Notes under the pieces: generated by a model
Databases searched by the model: none
What the model saw: the letters and a program-made list of their open reading frames with translations, nothing else
Told to the model about the DNA's origin: nothing
Program-made: the position numbers and the translations under genes
Shown: positions 15,001-29,172 of the stretch, in pieces
How the letters are laid out: each line of letters begins with the position of its first letter
How positions within the stretch are numbered: position 1 is the first letter of the stretch
NCBI GenBank assembly: GCA_037389465.1
Contig: JAZARR010000089.1
Location: forward strand, 372,001-436,000
Length of the DNA stretch: 64,000 bases
Source of the DNA: Baylisascaris procyonis
Lineage: Eukaryota > Nematoda > Chromadorea > Rhabditida > Ascarididae
Direction of reading: 5' to 3'

Positions 15001-16023
15001 TGTAAGTTTTTATTAATTGCGAGAAATTCACCAATTCTTTAATTTCACATTTTAAGTAAATAATTTCTATTTTTTTAGAGCCAATAATTCGAACTATTCA
15101 CTAATCAATTTCATGTTTCAAATAAAAAATTTCCAGTATGAAGTAAACAATTCTATCGTCTGAGTAAATATCGTTAATTTTTCAATAAACAATTTCATAA
15201 TTTAAATACTTCAAATTTCAGCTTTATTTCCGCTTAGTCTTCTTAAATTTTCAATTCTTTTAGGCGACGATAAATTAGAGATTATAAAACGATTATATCA
15301 CTCAATTCATTGCACTCATATTAATTAAATAAATAAATATTAATCAATAAATATTTGCTTTATAGGTAAAAAATCGTGAAATGGGACGAGCATTGAATGA
15401 GGCAAAATTGAAATTGGAACAGAAAGAAACTGTGCAAGATGAACAATTGCAAATCGTTTCGAATGATTTAGAAAATGCAACACATAGAGCTGTATGTGTT
15501 TGAAATATTTTTACTGTTATATTTTCATACTATGGTAGCAAATTACCTCGCTTTTATTGAGGTTCGAATAAACTGGTACCCTACTTATTCGGATTTAGAT
15601 AAGCTGCTAAGTTACCGTACTCATTCAGGTTTGGATATGCTGCTAGGTTACTGTACTTATTCAGGTTTGAATTTGTATTAGAACGTGATCAAGTTCTAGA
15701 ATTGTCGTGCCATATTACTGTACATCTTTTGTTTTCGATTTTTAATGACTTTTTGTTGTGGTGAATTTAATTGACAGCTACTTTGCCTGTGTTGTTTTAC
15801 CGTATCATTATGATCTACTTTATTTTCTTCACAGTCGATTTTCGATTATTCAGTAATCCATAAATGTCCAATCTATTTTTCAACACATACTAATGTCATC
15901 GTATTGATGTAAAAAAATTATAAATTTTTTTCTGTTTTAGACCAATTTCGGTGGGTGGTACTTATTTGGACCTTTAAAAATTATTTTTTTCAAATCGGGA
16001 GTGTTTTTTTGAGAGAGGCAGAA

Positions 16024-16056
<33 letters not shown>

Positions 16057-17501
16057 AAGAAGAGGTTATCAGTAATATTAATTTAAATTATTTATTTGTT
16101 TGTTTATTGAACTTAGCTGGCTATCCAATATTTTTATTGTTTGAAGAAGGAAGCTGAACGAGAGGTGACACGTTTACGTGAAGAACTTGCTAAATTCAAT
16201 AATACTTCGAATACGATATCGGAAAATAATACGAGTGAATCGGCATTGATACGTTCAAAGGATAATCAAGTATTTATTATTTTATTTTATTTTATTTTTT
16301 TGTTTAGTTAATTTGCATATAATTTTAATTTTTTTTTTTATTAAATTAATTTGCATATATGTTATTGATTAATGATTAAAATTCCAGTTAAAATATCAGT
16401 GAGTACAATGTTTCATCGGTTAGTTGAATCAATTAGTGAATTTGTTGGTGGAAAATGCTGAATAAAATTATCCCAAGTAAACGCTGTAAATTAAAGGTAT
16501 ATTACAACATAAATAATATATATGTCTATTATAATCACTTTCATAATATTAGAGGTTTAGAACGCTTGTTGCCAAGTGCTTATAATATAAAGGTAATGGG
16601 CAAGTTGTCCCGTTCTTTGTCGTTGTTGCCTCCCCCCTCCTCCCACCTTATCTCCTCTTCCTCAACCCTACCTTATTTCGTTATCTTTTCTTTTTTCTCC
16701 ACCCCATACTTCTTTCTCGCCAGCATAAGTTTCCAACCTGAATTTAATGGAACTTTATTGCCTATCTTTGTGCAATTTTTTCTGACTAATGAGCTGATAT
16801 TATGAATATTCTAGATTCGAAAACTACTTGAAGAAAATAAAAATCTATCGACGAAACTCGCCGAAGTGACGACCGAGTCACGTCTTCGCATTGATGAATT
16901 GACACAAGAGTTGGAACGTCATGCTGAGATGCTTGATCGGCTTGAGACTCAGCTTCAAGCGCAGTCCGACTATGAAACCATTAAAAAAGAATTAAGGTTT
17001 GATTTATGGTTGATTCATTTTTTTGAATATTATTGCTTCAAAATATCCCTCTCAAGATTTTAGGAGGGGGAGGGGGTGATTGCCGATGCTAAGACCAAAA
17101 ATATTGGTTATGCTAAGGGGAGGGGAATTTATTAGCGGTGATAGATGTTTATAGTGCTTTGTTCTGTATTCTCTCTGTAATTGTTGAAAAGACATAATCG
17201 AAAGGTAGTTATAAATTGGTAAAGATCGATTTGCTTTACTATAGTTTTTAGAGTTTATTTCGATCCATAAAGTTCTGGAAACTTGAGAGAATGTTGTTAA
17301 GGATACTAAAGAGTGTAGAATTCGGTGAGGAGGCGAGTTGGACAGCCGATACAGACAGTGGATTGACGTCTTCGGCGACAGCTACAGCCGAAATTCAACT
17401 CGGAGGACGCGTAAAGGCATTGGAGGAGCTACTCGTCGATAAGAGCCGAAGACTTCAAAACGATAACGTCGGCTTAAAAATGCAAAATCAACAGCTTCAT
17501 G
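265..17501 (+). CDS. Shared N-terminal coiled-coil exons 1-10 of CUX and CASP
   Basis: Ten exons encode about 426 residues common to both isoforms. Recognisable blocks in order: an N-terminus with [11 protein letters not shown] (human YWKRFDLQQLQ); [49 protein letters not shown] (human LIDVPDPVPAL); then long heptad-rich stretches (for example [16 protein letters not shown] and [14 protein letters not shown]); the conserved [20 protein letters not shown] (human GQADYEEVKKELNILKSME); and [19 protein letters not shown]. Intron 5 begins with GC (CAG|GCAAGT). The rest begin with GT. Exon 8 could start at 16,147 (AAG) or at an upstream TTAG near 16,118 that is also open. Confidence 0.93.
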
Positions 17502-20500
17502 GTAGGTGCTTGATGAGCTTAAAGCACTTTGAAACGTGTTTACCTATATCCTATTGCTATATAGTCAAAAAGTTGCTGGTTGATTGCATCGGCCGTTGTT
17601 TAAAACAAAACTTGAAGAAGAGATGACCACTACGATAAGTGGTCAGCATGTGGTCATCGGCTAGATGGCTGGTCTCATATTTGCTAGATGCGTAAATGGT
17701 TTTATGAATAGTCGCTGATGGTGCATGCGTGATCCGTCACGAGGATGGCAGTAATGGAACCTTGAAATAGCACTAAATTACAGAAAAATTGTTAAGGAAA
17801 AAGCATCAAAGGATTTTAGTCATTGCTTCATTTTAGCGACGTCATTATTTCGTATAGTAGAAGGCATTTGTTGATGTTGTGCTTTTCGACGAATTTGATG
17901 ACTAGGAAATTGAAGTTTATTGGTCGAAATTTTATTTGAAAATTTTCCTGCCGCTGTATATTTTACTCCGAGTTAATGACAGCTGATAAGATTGGTGTGG
18001 GTTGGTGACAGCCGATTGTATAAAGTTATTTCGCAGGAGGCACTTCTTAAAAAAATTTTTTTTGTAGAATAGGAGATAACGATGGGTTCAAAATTGACAA
18101 TTGAATGTTACCAAAAACGAAACTCATTTTCAAGATTTTTCAAATAATTTTTTTATTGCTTATAAAGCTTTTTTCTTCTCTAAGAAATTGGTGAGTAAAA
18201 TTTTTGCAAAAGTATTAATGATACTGAGTTGAGTACTATACAGATCGAGTAGTAGTAAGATCACGATTTAGGAGGTGCTACTGATTTAGTAATTTTCCCA
18301 GTATGTAACATTATTGTTTTGTACACTTAGTAGAATTGGCGAAATCTTAGCAAAAAACGGCCAATGGATGTTTTCGCGATAGCTCAATGACAAAGCACTT
18401 GCTTGATGAGCTAAAGATGTTGAGTACGTCTCCACGTTCAGGCGAATTTTTTATCGGTCATTAAACTTTTATAATATTATATGAGGGAAGTGAATATTGC
18501 GAAGAAATAATTTCAACACTCTGCGCACTGACATTCCTCTTGATTTCGATGGTTTTCGTCGTTTTGTTTTTGTGTATATTTGCATGACGATATTGTGTCT
18601 TGATGTTTGATCGATGTTGTTTGTATGAATGTTTTTTTTCTATGCATGCAAGCTTTAATTATTTGTTTAAAAAAATTTCATAAAAATTATGTATATTGAT
18701 ACGCAATTATTTTTTTTAATTATTATTTTTTTCTTTTCATTGTTATGCAAATGTGAGGAATGAATTGTGATTTGTGTGCGTGTGTGTGTGAATGATTGTT
18801 GAATTTTTAAGGTTCTATAAGTGGTTGTAAAGAAAGAGGTGCCCTGAGATTTGCGGAAAGATTAGAACCATCTGATTTTATTTTGATATATTATAGCAGA
18901 TTTTTTGGATTTAATTTAAAAATTATGGGCCATACAGAACTGACCAGAGTTGACTTTAAATGGTTTCCTAATATTGCAAGAGTTTCTAATCCTATCGCAA
19001 TTTATAGAGGGGAAAGCTTTACCTAAAAAGGGAAAATTTATAGGCAGGGAAAGCTTTACCCAAATAAAGGGTATCGTTTAAAAAGACTTATCAATTACCT
19101 TATTGTGGGAAATTCTTTGAAAGTCAATAATTCGGTGATAAGCACGCAATAGGGAATTAAAAAAACTATTCCAAAGAGTGAGGGAGGGAGAGGGGGAAGG
19201 GGATGAAAATAGGCGATTATTAAGTGGCACCTTTTTCTGCTGTTTAGTGACGAGTTTTAGAGGGCGATACGTGCGGTAAGGGTACGACGACGTTGAGTTG
19301 TGATGCATTGCAACCGGTTGTGGATGCTTTGGGTTTAATAGTCGCTTCAGGAGCACATACAAACGACACGAGCATCGACTGGTCACATGAACAGGTTCGA
19401 CATCTTTATCTATTATACATTATGTGAGAATAATTTTTTATAACTACCGTTTCTAATAAAATCCCTGGGGCTATAAATATTCCAAAAGCTATGTATTGCA
19501 GCCCCATAGCACCCGGGCGGAATTATACTGATTAATATTTATTGTATTGTTAATTATCATGACTGTCTCCAAATAAAATTTTTCGGGATTTTCCAGAAAA
19601 TTTTAAAATTTGCAGAGTTACACCTCCATAAACAACACACTGCTGTTTCTGGACCACCTTATATATAAATGAGTTTGGGTTGTGGTAAAAACAGGTAATC
19701 AGCCACCTTTAATAATTAGAGGTGAAGGTTTATTAGCACGAGTACTGAAGGTTTTATTGAGAAGGGTGATTTTCAGTTGGATGATATGGTAAAAGATGCA
19801 CAAACAATCGATGAGGTTGGTGTTGATGCTCAACGTTGTGCGGCAAATTTACTTAGCTTACTTATGGTTAGTTGTAATTTCGTTATCTTAATTTTTTTTT
19901 TTTGCAAATAATAACCTTGGCAGGTAAAATAATAACCTTAGAAGATAATTTCTTTCGCTTATTTCATTTCCTTTAGAATGTTCATCTATCGATTACACAT
20001 CGCATAATTGAATTTTATTTTTATGCAGTAGTTTTAATTTAGTATTAGAATGCAAAAGATTGATGATGTATTTGGGAGTACGGATGTATAGGTACATTGC
20101 GTTGGATTGGGCAAATTGTTGTGGTTTTTTTTTTTTTTTTTGATTCCATGTGACTAAATTAATCTAGTTATTCATATTCGCACGATATGGTAGACTTTGT
20201 TCTTACGATAATCGGATGGGGTTATTTTTAGGAATAGTACGGTATATGTAGATAAGAATCAGGTTCATCGTTTATAACTAATTTCAGTCACAAGTTTAAT
20301 TTGATGCTGAAATCTATCGCCGTCAAGTTCTTTTCAGTTTTTTTCAGGGGAGGGGGGGGGGGGGGTAATATTTTCCATTTATCTCATCCATACTGAATTG
20401 GATATAAAATTGAATTTGTTCTCATTTAATAAACAAAAGGGAGTTTATATGTACTTGATGGGTATGAACTTATTTACATTACCGTTTGCAGTGTACGGCG

Positions 20501-23500
20501 AGTTCTTCAACTACAACGGCACATACTCCCGATAGTGTGACGTCATCGGCAGACGATGAATTCGGGCGCAATTCGTCATTTAGTGCTCATGATGCACCAC
20601 GTACACCAGCTGAAGCTAAGGTGGTCAATGAATTACAGGTATATTCTTACTAATGATTTATTGAGTAATTGTGTTAACTATAGGTAGTTTGTTGAAGAAT
20701 CTGTGAATACAAACACTGCTAGTACAGTACCGTATAGTAGACAGTCTATAGGGTACAGTAGGTAGGTGCTGATTATGTCCACTGGAATAGTAGGTAACTC
20801 TATTATATGTAACTGGAAGAAAAAGGTAAATCGTTGTATATGGAGGCATGAGAAAGGAATGGGGAAATTTTTGACTTCTGTATGTAAAGGTAGGTAGTGG
20901 ATGAAGGGAAAATCTTTTGTTCTATATGGCGCTATATATTTTGTAAATGATAAGGTATTTATTGAGTACAGCAGATAGCTTTATTTATTTATTAGCGATT
21001 ACCTTTGGTCTGAGAGAAGGAACCCAAGAAAAGTGTTTGAGGGAGGGAGAGGCAGGGAGTGGGGGAGGGGAAGGATAAAATGGGAATCAGTTATGTTGTG
21101 AATTATATTCCTTGTAACAATTTTTGCAGGCGCGAGTAGCACAAAATGTACGACAATTGGGATCGCGTCCACTAAACACAATGGAGATTGCGCGGCAGTG
21201 CAAACGTCTCATGGTTGCATATAACATCGGACAACGGCTCTTCGCCAAATTCGTCATGAACCAGGTAGTCAAGGTATTTTTTTCATTTCCGCTTACGCTG
21301 TTTTTGAACTCTCATATTTCTTGTCATGCAAACAAGTAGGGGAGGGGAAAGGAGTGGGGCAAGGGGGGGGGGATAAGGTGAGCACCTTTGTTTTAAGATA
21401 CCTGAATAAACAGTTCTCTTTTCTATGTGAGTTTTTTCTCAGAAATTACATAAAGAGAGAGGGTTTATTTCTGGGAAAGCGATGGTTTGTTTTTTTTGCG
21501 ACGAGCAAATTAAATTGATGGTAGATTCAATCATGAAGAACCTTTATTCTGTCAAATATGTATTTGCGATCTAAAGTAACATCAACAATTGGAGTTTCCG
21601 GAATTTCTTTTCACGCTAATTTTTCCTCGTGACATGAACACTTCGGGTTACTTTCACTCTTCCAAACTTCATCCCCTCCCCCAACCGATCCCTCATAATA
21701 ATATATGAAATATAAATTTTGTATCATTATTTCTTCCGTAGACGGTGTTTTCCGCAGACTTACCCTCATTTTTGGCCCGATCTCCTAAGATCTTCCTTCT
21801 TGAAGGCTGACTTCACCTCTGATCCAGTATAAACATGTTGTTTTGTAGTGATTTATTGTATCGTAAATTATAAAAGAATTTTCAGTCGCAAGGCTCATTG
21901 AGTGAACTGTTATCAAAGCCACGCCATTGGAATAAGTTGACAGACAAGGGTCGCGAAGCATTTCGACGAATCTACGGCTGGATATCTGATGTGAAGGCTA
22001 TCGAACTTTTATGCTCCGTCTCACCCAGAAGAATTCAACCTGCCGGTAAACTTTTACGATTCTTGTTGGGCGATACTGTGAGGAACGTTCTGGGACACCC
22101 GTAAATAAAATCTTGATGGAGACAAATTTGCATGCAAACATATGTTCATTTCTGCATATAAAGGCTATTATCTTGGCCCGTCTTTATGCCGCTCGTTGCG
22201 TTCTTCGGTCTGATGTGCTTGACCTTGTGATTGACCTTGTGCTCGAATCTAAGCTTGAAAGTATAAGAAGTTTCACGGGAGGTGATATAATGTGTTAGTC
22301 TATTATTTTCGTTGTATAAAAATTCCAACTTCGAATTGAATAAAATGAAATTAGATGACCAAATTTTAGTGTTATGGCGGGGTTGACTTTATTTATTTAT
22401 TTGTTTGGTTTTTAAGATGAGACGAAAATAGAAGCACCACCAGCGGAATCTCTATGGGAATCAGGCGCTTCTATGGCGCCTCTTTCACGATATCATGCAG
22501 AGCCAAGTGCTTCATCCACCGATGATAACACAGGCAAGAAGGTCGTCAAAACTACAGAAGAGGTAGGCATCTTTGAGTTGTTTTTGCCTGATTCAGGATT
22601 GCTTCATTCGGCTAGTATGAGGAAAGCTTACTGGAGCGCGGGGGTTCGGAATTTTGGAGAATTTTGTTTGATTTATTTAAGAATATCACCGCTGTTCGCT
22701 TTTTTTTGCTGTCTTTTTCCAGCCAGTCTTTTTTCACTGTTTTTTTTTCGGACTGCTGTGTTTTTTTGCTTCTCGAATTTCTGTCTAAATTTAGCTCTTC
22801 ATTTGAAAATTTATTCAATAATAGTTGGAAGGCCTTTTGCGCTAAATTGGCGATCCTTCATTTTCTCTTATATTGGCTCATTGTTGACTCACTATTTTGC
22901 CTTATTTAAGGTTCATTTGCCGAAATTAAAGGGGAATATGTCAAGCACATCGAATGCTAGTGCAAATGCCACACCTCGTGCGAGTAGTCGTTGGAGACAT
23001 GATGATATTCCAAAGGAAAAAATTATCACTATTTTCCAGAACGAACTTGCCAAATTGAGAGAGCAGGTATGAACCTATATATAATTTTTATTTATATGAT
23101 TTCTAATTTTATATTCATTTTAAATTTTATATTTATTTAAAAATAATTTCACTTAAAATGGTTTACGAATGTGCAATAGAATTTTGGTTTATGTAATGAA
23201 ATTTGGTTATTCTCAGCATCGAGGCAGAAGTACTTATTACGCGAAGGTTTCATTTGCAACTTTAGAAAATGTCTCTTTCGTTGATTAATTTCTAATCACT
23301 ATTAATGAAAAGATTGCGTGTTTGTATCGTATAGGAAGGATTGCATGTTTATAATTTAAATTCAAAAAATTTTTTAAAATATATTTGTCAATATTATTTT
23401 TTCGAAATATGTAATGATTAAAGGAGGCACATTTGGAGCAAGCGATAGCATCAAGACCAACGTGCAATACTACGAATACGACAACAAAATTAAAGGATGA

Positions 23501-26500
23501 TAAGAAATCATTCACGAATAGTTTAAAAAAGGTTCGTTATTGATAATTAAACATCGCATGAAGATTCTATTGTTGGAAGATTGTTTTTTTTTTCATTGGA
23601 ATGATATAGGTTTGTTAAGCCTTTTCGTGCCTTTCCTTCCCTCCTGCTTTCCCCTATCTTAAGCTGCCGTAGATGTTATGAACTGCAATTTTATTTGAGA
23701 TGCTTTTTTAAATTTTAAAATGAGCTAAAGAATTAATAAGTGGGTTTAAATCATCTGTTCTTTGAAGATTCCTGCGAAGCTTACTCCCAATTGGGTATAA
23801 TTTTCCTAGTTGAAGTGAGTGTTACAAATTTGCGTAACTTTGTGACAAATGTTTAAGTATGGGGAGAAGAAGAAGAGATGAAGGGATCTATAAGAATTTC
23901 TAGATTATATCAGGGAAGGGATATGTGCGATTAAAAAAGAGAAAAAAAGAAACAAGCACTTAGTGGTTGTTTAAATGTATATGTAGTAAGGATTATTAAA
24001 ATATTTGCATCACATATGTCATTTAGATGTTCAGATATGAATGCATTTATGTCTTTTTAGTATGCATTTTGGTAAATGAAAGGTGTATTCCTGTTCGTTG
24101 TGTTATATTATTGAAAAAAAGTTTGAATTTAAGTTGGAAGAAATGGCCGAGATGACACCAGTACCCTCATCGTTGTCGACTTTGGCAAGTGCGGCACTTA
24201 GCTCTTCGGTATCTTCATGTTCGTCGCTCTCCCATGCGGGTAGTCCTCTCGCACAAGGCAACTCTCTATTTGCGATGAAATGTAAGGCGGGTATGTCGCC
24301 AATTACACAAGAGCAACTTGAACGATACGCTGTACTCGATACTGAGGAACTTGTCAGACAGGTATTGCTGCATTGTTCTCTTTTTTTATGTGCTATTTTT
24401 CACTTCTCTAGCATATATGCTTTCCAGGAATTACTTTTAGCTAGGTAATTAATAGTCGTTTTGCGGAAGTGATAGATGAGTGGCAAGTTTTATCATATTT
24501 GTACGAATAAGTATTTAGCATTAAAAAGTTTGATTATTGACCGATTTCATTTTTAAATGCAAAAAAAAAACCAACAAACCATACGACGATAAGAAAACAT
24601 TCTCTATGGAACGGGTTTCGAGCGAAATTTGCTCAAAATCGCGAATTTTTTTAATCCACCAGCTGGCTGTTCCTAATATAACCGGAGTCTTGAATTATAG
24701 ATCAAAGAATATCTATGTGCGAATTCGATCTCTCAACGTCAATTCGGCGAGCATGTATTAGGTCTTTCACAAGGATCCGTTTCGGATCTACTAGCAAGGC
24801 CAAAGCCATGGAGTATGCTCACTCAGAAAGGGCGTGAGCCGTTTATTCGAATGAGGTTATTCCTCAATGAAGCTGCGTCATTTACACCTGACAAGGTCGA
24901 TATTAACAATGAGGGTACGTCTTTTCTATTATTGCAATATTGGATTGATCTTTTTTATCTAACTTATCTTTTTATCTAACTTTATTGGTTCTACAAGGGG
25001 AGGGGGGGGGGGGTGATAGTGTTCGTCGGATCGTGAAATCGAATCCAAAAAATAGGAATTTTAATTCTTATTGGCTGGTTTGTTTTCTTAAATATTTTTA
25101 TACGAAGAGATTTATTCACATGATGTGAAATTATCAAACTGTTTTTTTTTTATAAAGAGGGTAATAAAAAAATTAACTCGAAATTTTTTTGAAATGAAAA
25201 ATGATTTGCATTATTCTTGCAGAAACGAATAATGAAGTACAACTGAGATGTTCAGAAACACTCTCAACATCGATGAGTCATGAGAGTGAATCGGAATCGA
25301 AACAAGCCGCTGTTGAGGGATTATTACGTATGAAACATTCCGCATTCGAAGAAGAACTTGATGAGGTATAAAATTGCATTGTTTTTTTTTTTACTCATTA
25401 ATCAAGGTTTTTTCTTTTTTTTGGAAGGTATGTTATGTTTCATAGTCATAGGTTACATGAAGGGACTGAAAATACCTGATCGGTTTTGAGAAGGGAAAGA
25501 ATAGTGTCGTGGTGTTGACGCATATTGGGATTAGGTCGATGCATCTCACCGGTGATGGGGTCGAGGAGTGCTCAAATCGTATCAGGGCCCGTATCGGGCC
25601 GAGGAGTTGCCAAATGGTGTCAGGGGGGGGGAATGGTCAAATCGTGTCAGGGCCCGTGTCGGGCCGAGGAGTTGCCAAATGGTATCATGGGGGGGGGGGA
25701 GAATGGTCAGATCGTGTCAGGGCTCGTATCGGGCCAAGGAGTTGCCAAATGGTATCAGGGGGGGGGAATGGTCAAATCGTGTCAGGGCCCGTATCGGGCC
25801 GAGGAGTTGCCAAATGGTGTCAGGGGGGGGGGAATGGTCAAATCGTGTCAGGGCTCGTATCGGGCCAAGGAGTTGCCAAATGGTATCAGGGGGGGGGGGA
25901 ATGGTCAAATCGTGTCAGGGCCCGTATTGGGCCGAGGAGTTGCCAAATGGTGTCAGGGGGGGGAATGGTCAAATCGTGTCAGGGCCCGTATCGGGCCGAG
26001 GAGTTGCCAAATGGTATCAGGGGGGGGGGGGGATGGTCAAATCGTGTCAGGGCTCGTATCGGGCCAAGGAGTTGCCAAATGGTATCAGGGGAGGGAGGGG
26101 GAATGGTCAAATCGTGTCAGGGCCCGTATCGGGCCGAGGAGTTGTCAAATGGTATCAGGGGAGGAATGGTCAAATCGTGATAACAATTAAGTAAAGCAAA
26201 TCGGTAAATTGGAATGGTAGTAATAAGAAAAATCAGAGTTTGGTATGGTATATTTCATCGATTAAAAAGTATGTATTTTGTGTTGCAGGATGCATTTGAA
26301 AGGAAAGCAGAAGAGACTATAATTAACGATAGGCCAAATGGCGTCCTTCGAAAAGTGAGCAATTTTGTTTTCATTCAAATCGCATTAGTTTGGACTCTCT
26401 TTTTTGAGTTTTTTTGTTAAATATAAAAAAAAGTTCTTTTGCATTTTAGAGTTTTTTTAGCCGCTTACTTGAAACTGTACAATTTCAACGTCTGCTATTT

Positions 26501-29172
26501 ATATATATTAATTTTAATTTAAGTTATTATCTCATTTTATGAATATTTTTAAAACTCTTTAGGTGGTTAATTACTAAGAAGAATTTCCTATCCTCAAAAT
26601 CGTTCTTTTTTCTTTGTTTTTTTTTTCAGAAAATTTTTCGCCTTATTCTTCTCACCTCCACGGTCGTTTTGTTGCTTGCATTTTCTTGCTAAAGAATAAA
26701 AGTTGAATTCATTTCTACTCGGCCTTGCATATTTGTTTTTTTTTTTTTATTGAAGGTATTCGATGATACTGGTGGAGCCACTCCAAATGGAGCTAACGAT
26801 CTTCTATCGAAATCAAAGGTTTGGGATTCGTCATCACCTCGGACCGAGTCGTATTCGAAAACGACCTCATGGTTGAAAGATCTGAAAGGATTGGATCAGA
26901 TACAAAAGTCGACTTCGACAAATTCGGTCGCCGATGCGGTTCAATCGGTTCTAGCTGCCGTAGCGGCTACACCTGTTCCAGCTAAGTCCACATCGCACAA
27001 ACGGCGGTCACTTTCGAATACACAAAATGCTTCCGGTCCTCCGAAGAAAGCACAGGTATTCAATTTTTTATTTTATTGTGCAATTTTTTATTTTATTTTC
27101 CTGTTTATCGCTTTGTAATAAATGTGAATTTATCTTCAATTGTAATCAGCGCGATATCTGTGGCGGGTTTATTATTTATGACGATATTTTGACTGCTGTA
27201 TGAGGCTTGAATACCGTACAATCTATAATAAAACCGCTATGCTTGAATCTGAAATTGTTTTTATACTGACATTATTCTTAGCTCACTCGATGCAGGTTAT
27301 CACCTTAAACGAAAAGATAAAACGAAAAATGGCTGAACAATTTGGAGAGATATTCTTGAGGTTTTTTTTTTGGAAGGGGAGGGGATGAAGAGTCTATTGA
27401 TCAGTGGGATCCACTTAAATTTGTTGACTCTTTTATCTCTCCTAACCACCTAAAGCATTTCCATTCGATGAAGTTCAATTCTTCTTGCCCCCTCCCCCCT
27501 CCTCCCTCTTTCGGTTTTTTACCAGTTATTGAAGTTCCATCACCTACCAGTCCGTTAGCTCTAACTACGGCTTCGACCCTCTTACATGGCCGTAAAAGAT
27601 AGCAATACATAAATAAATGCTTTAATTAGTTGTTAATATAGGTTATAAAAGTAGGGATATGGACCTGGTTTGTAGAAAGTTGTTTGATGAAAGTAGACAG
27701 CTCACTCAGCAAGCGGAATTTGGCAGAGTGATTTTCCACTTAAATAGAGATTGAACGTATTCTTTTTTTTTTAGCGTACTGTCATAACAGAGCAACAAAA
27801 AGAGGCACTAAAATTTGTATTCGAACATGAGCAACATCCGTCACAAAGGACAGTGGAACAACTCTCAGAGAAATTATCACTCACTCAACGCACCGTTAGC
27901 AATTGGTTTCATAATTATCGAACTCGACATAAGGTTTATTTAATATTTTTGTTATATTTATTTCATTTATTGTTTCTATTTCATTCGAAATTTATTAAAT
28001 GCTGAAATAAATTTTCATGGAATCGTTATGCTATATTCTGTTTAGTAATTGATATAAGTCATCGGGATGAACTAATTTAGGTAGGTAATTTCGCATTGAA
28101 TTTTTTTCTGAGGAATGGAGGCGGTAATGGAATATCCACAAAAGTTAGTTTGCAGAATCCGTTTTTTTCTTGTTTGGAATGAAGCATTCGTTTTCTTGTT
28201 TATGGTTTCCTAGATGACAATATATTTCAGGCGAATCTTAAAGAGGGTAAAACTCAAAATGGTGATACAAGATCGAAACGTTCATCGACTAAAAGCACTG
28301 ATCGATGGCAACAGGTAAATTTGGATTGTTTTTTTTTTTCATTTAAGCCTTATTCCTTAAATATAGCTGAGACATCTGGAGTTTATTGCAGCTTCGTATT
28401 ACGAACTACATCGATTTCTTGTAATTATATGCCGCCGTCGTTTAATTTTTGCATATTTTATGGGATCAGCGTTGGATGTCTGTTTGTACGTTGGGTATAC
28501 TTTATGAAAAAAATTCACATATTCCGTTTTTTGTACTTTGAGAATGGATTAAGTTGAAAATATTGAAAATACAAATAAAAATATTTAAAAAAATGAGGTG
28601 AAATAGTAACTTTTTTGAGAGGTATATAAGTAAGGATGTGACTTTTATTTATTCAGTAACTTATCTATCTGCTCAACGATTTCGTAGACTTTTTATGGCA
28701 TCCCATTGTTTAATTTTTTTAAACGTTTCCTTGGTGAAAATATGTGGCAAATAATCATTGTAAATAATAATAGGTGGTAATAGTAATAATGGATGTAATT
28801 CATGTGGATTAGTTGGTGCACAAACGGTCAAGGTTTAAATTTTTCTATGGAGAGGGGAGGTGGAGGTGAGAGGGGGGAAGGGGACGTTTCTGCATTTTCG
28901 CTGTTCCTTTTAGGTATGCAATCGTTATAACGGTAATTTTTTTACCGTTTCACATGATTGGCAAACATATTTTTCGTATTAAACAGGATTTGGCTGAACT
29001 ATTGGAATTGTCTAAACCTTTGCCGGTAAGCCATTGGTCACCAACGATGGTGACCGCTGATGCGACGACACGTAAAACGACACGAAATAATACGTCGGAA
29101 GGACGTGGAAATAGTCAGCTCGATAAAGCGATAGCAAGGATGCAGATGATTGCTGCCGCTAAGAATGCATAA
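265..29172 (+). CDS. CUX1 (ceh-44-like): CUX-type homeobox transcription factor, CUX isoform of the composite CUX/CASP locus (26 exons)
   Basis: Predicted nuclear DNA-binding protein of about 1244 aa with an N-terminal coiled coil, CUT domains and a cut-class homeodomain. Exons: 265-339, 3354-3464, 6863-6989, 10474-10611, 11171-11238, 14642-14770, 15366-15491, 16147-16269, 16815-16996, 17302-17501, 19261-19394, 19777-19866, 20492-20638, 21130-21264, 21886-22045, 22417-22562, 22911-23066, 23424-23531, 24134-24361, 24701-24914, 25223-25365, 26289-26354, 26756-27055, 27775-27933, 28231-28314, 28987-29172. Every junction keeps the frame. CUT1 is at about 564-630, CUT2 at 852-917, a degraded CUT3 at 977-1045 and the homeodomain at 1099-1158. 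Human CUX1 is about 1500 aa and has three CUT domains. The start is the ATG of [14 protein letters not shown], which aligns with the start of human CUX1/CASP. Exons 8 and 19 have the least certain 5' edges. In the family these proteins are mostly repressors or neuronal regulators; the role here is inferred. Confidence 0.92.

Noticed and set aside
22473..22910. 199-codon frame running through CUX exons 16 and 17
   Set aside because: Only its ends are coding; the middle is a T-rich intron that happens to be open.
25509..26194. Three overlapping plus-strand open frames of 208-223 codons
   Set aside because: They are products of the 63-70 bp minisatellite; all three frames are open at once and the peptide is pure repeat with no family resemblance.
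28773..28830. Extra CUX exon with Gly/Asn/Cys residues
   Set aside because: No acceptor gives the phase needed after exon 25; the direct join to exon 26 is in frame.
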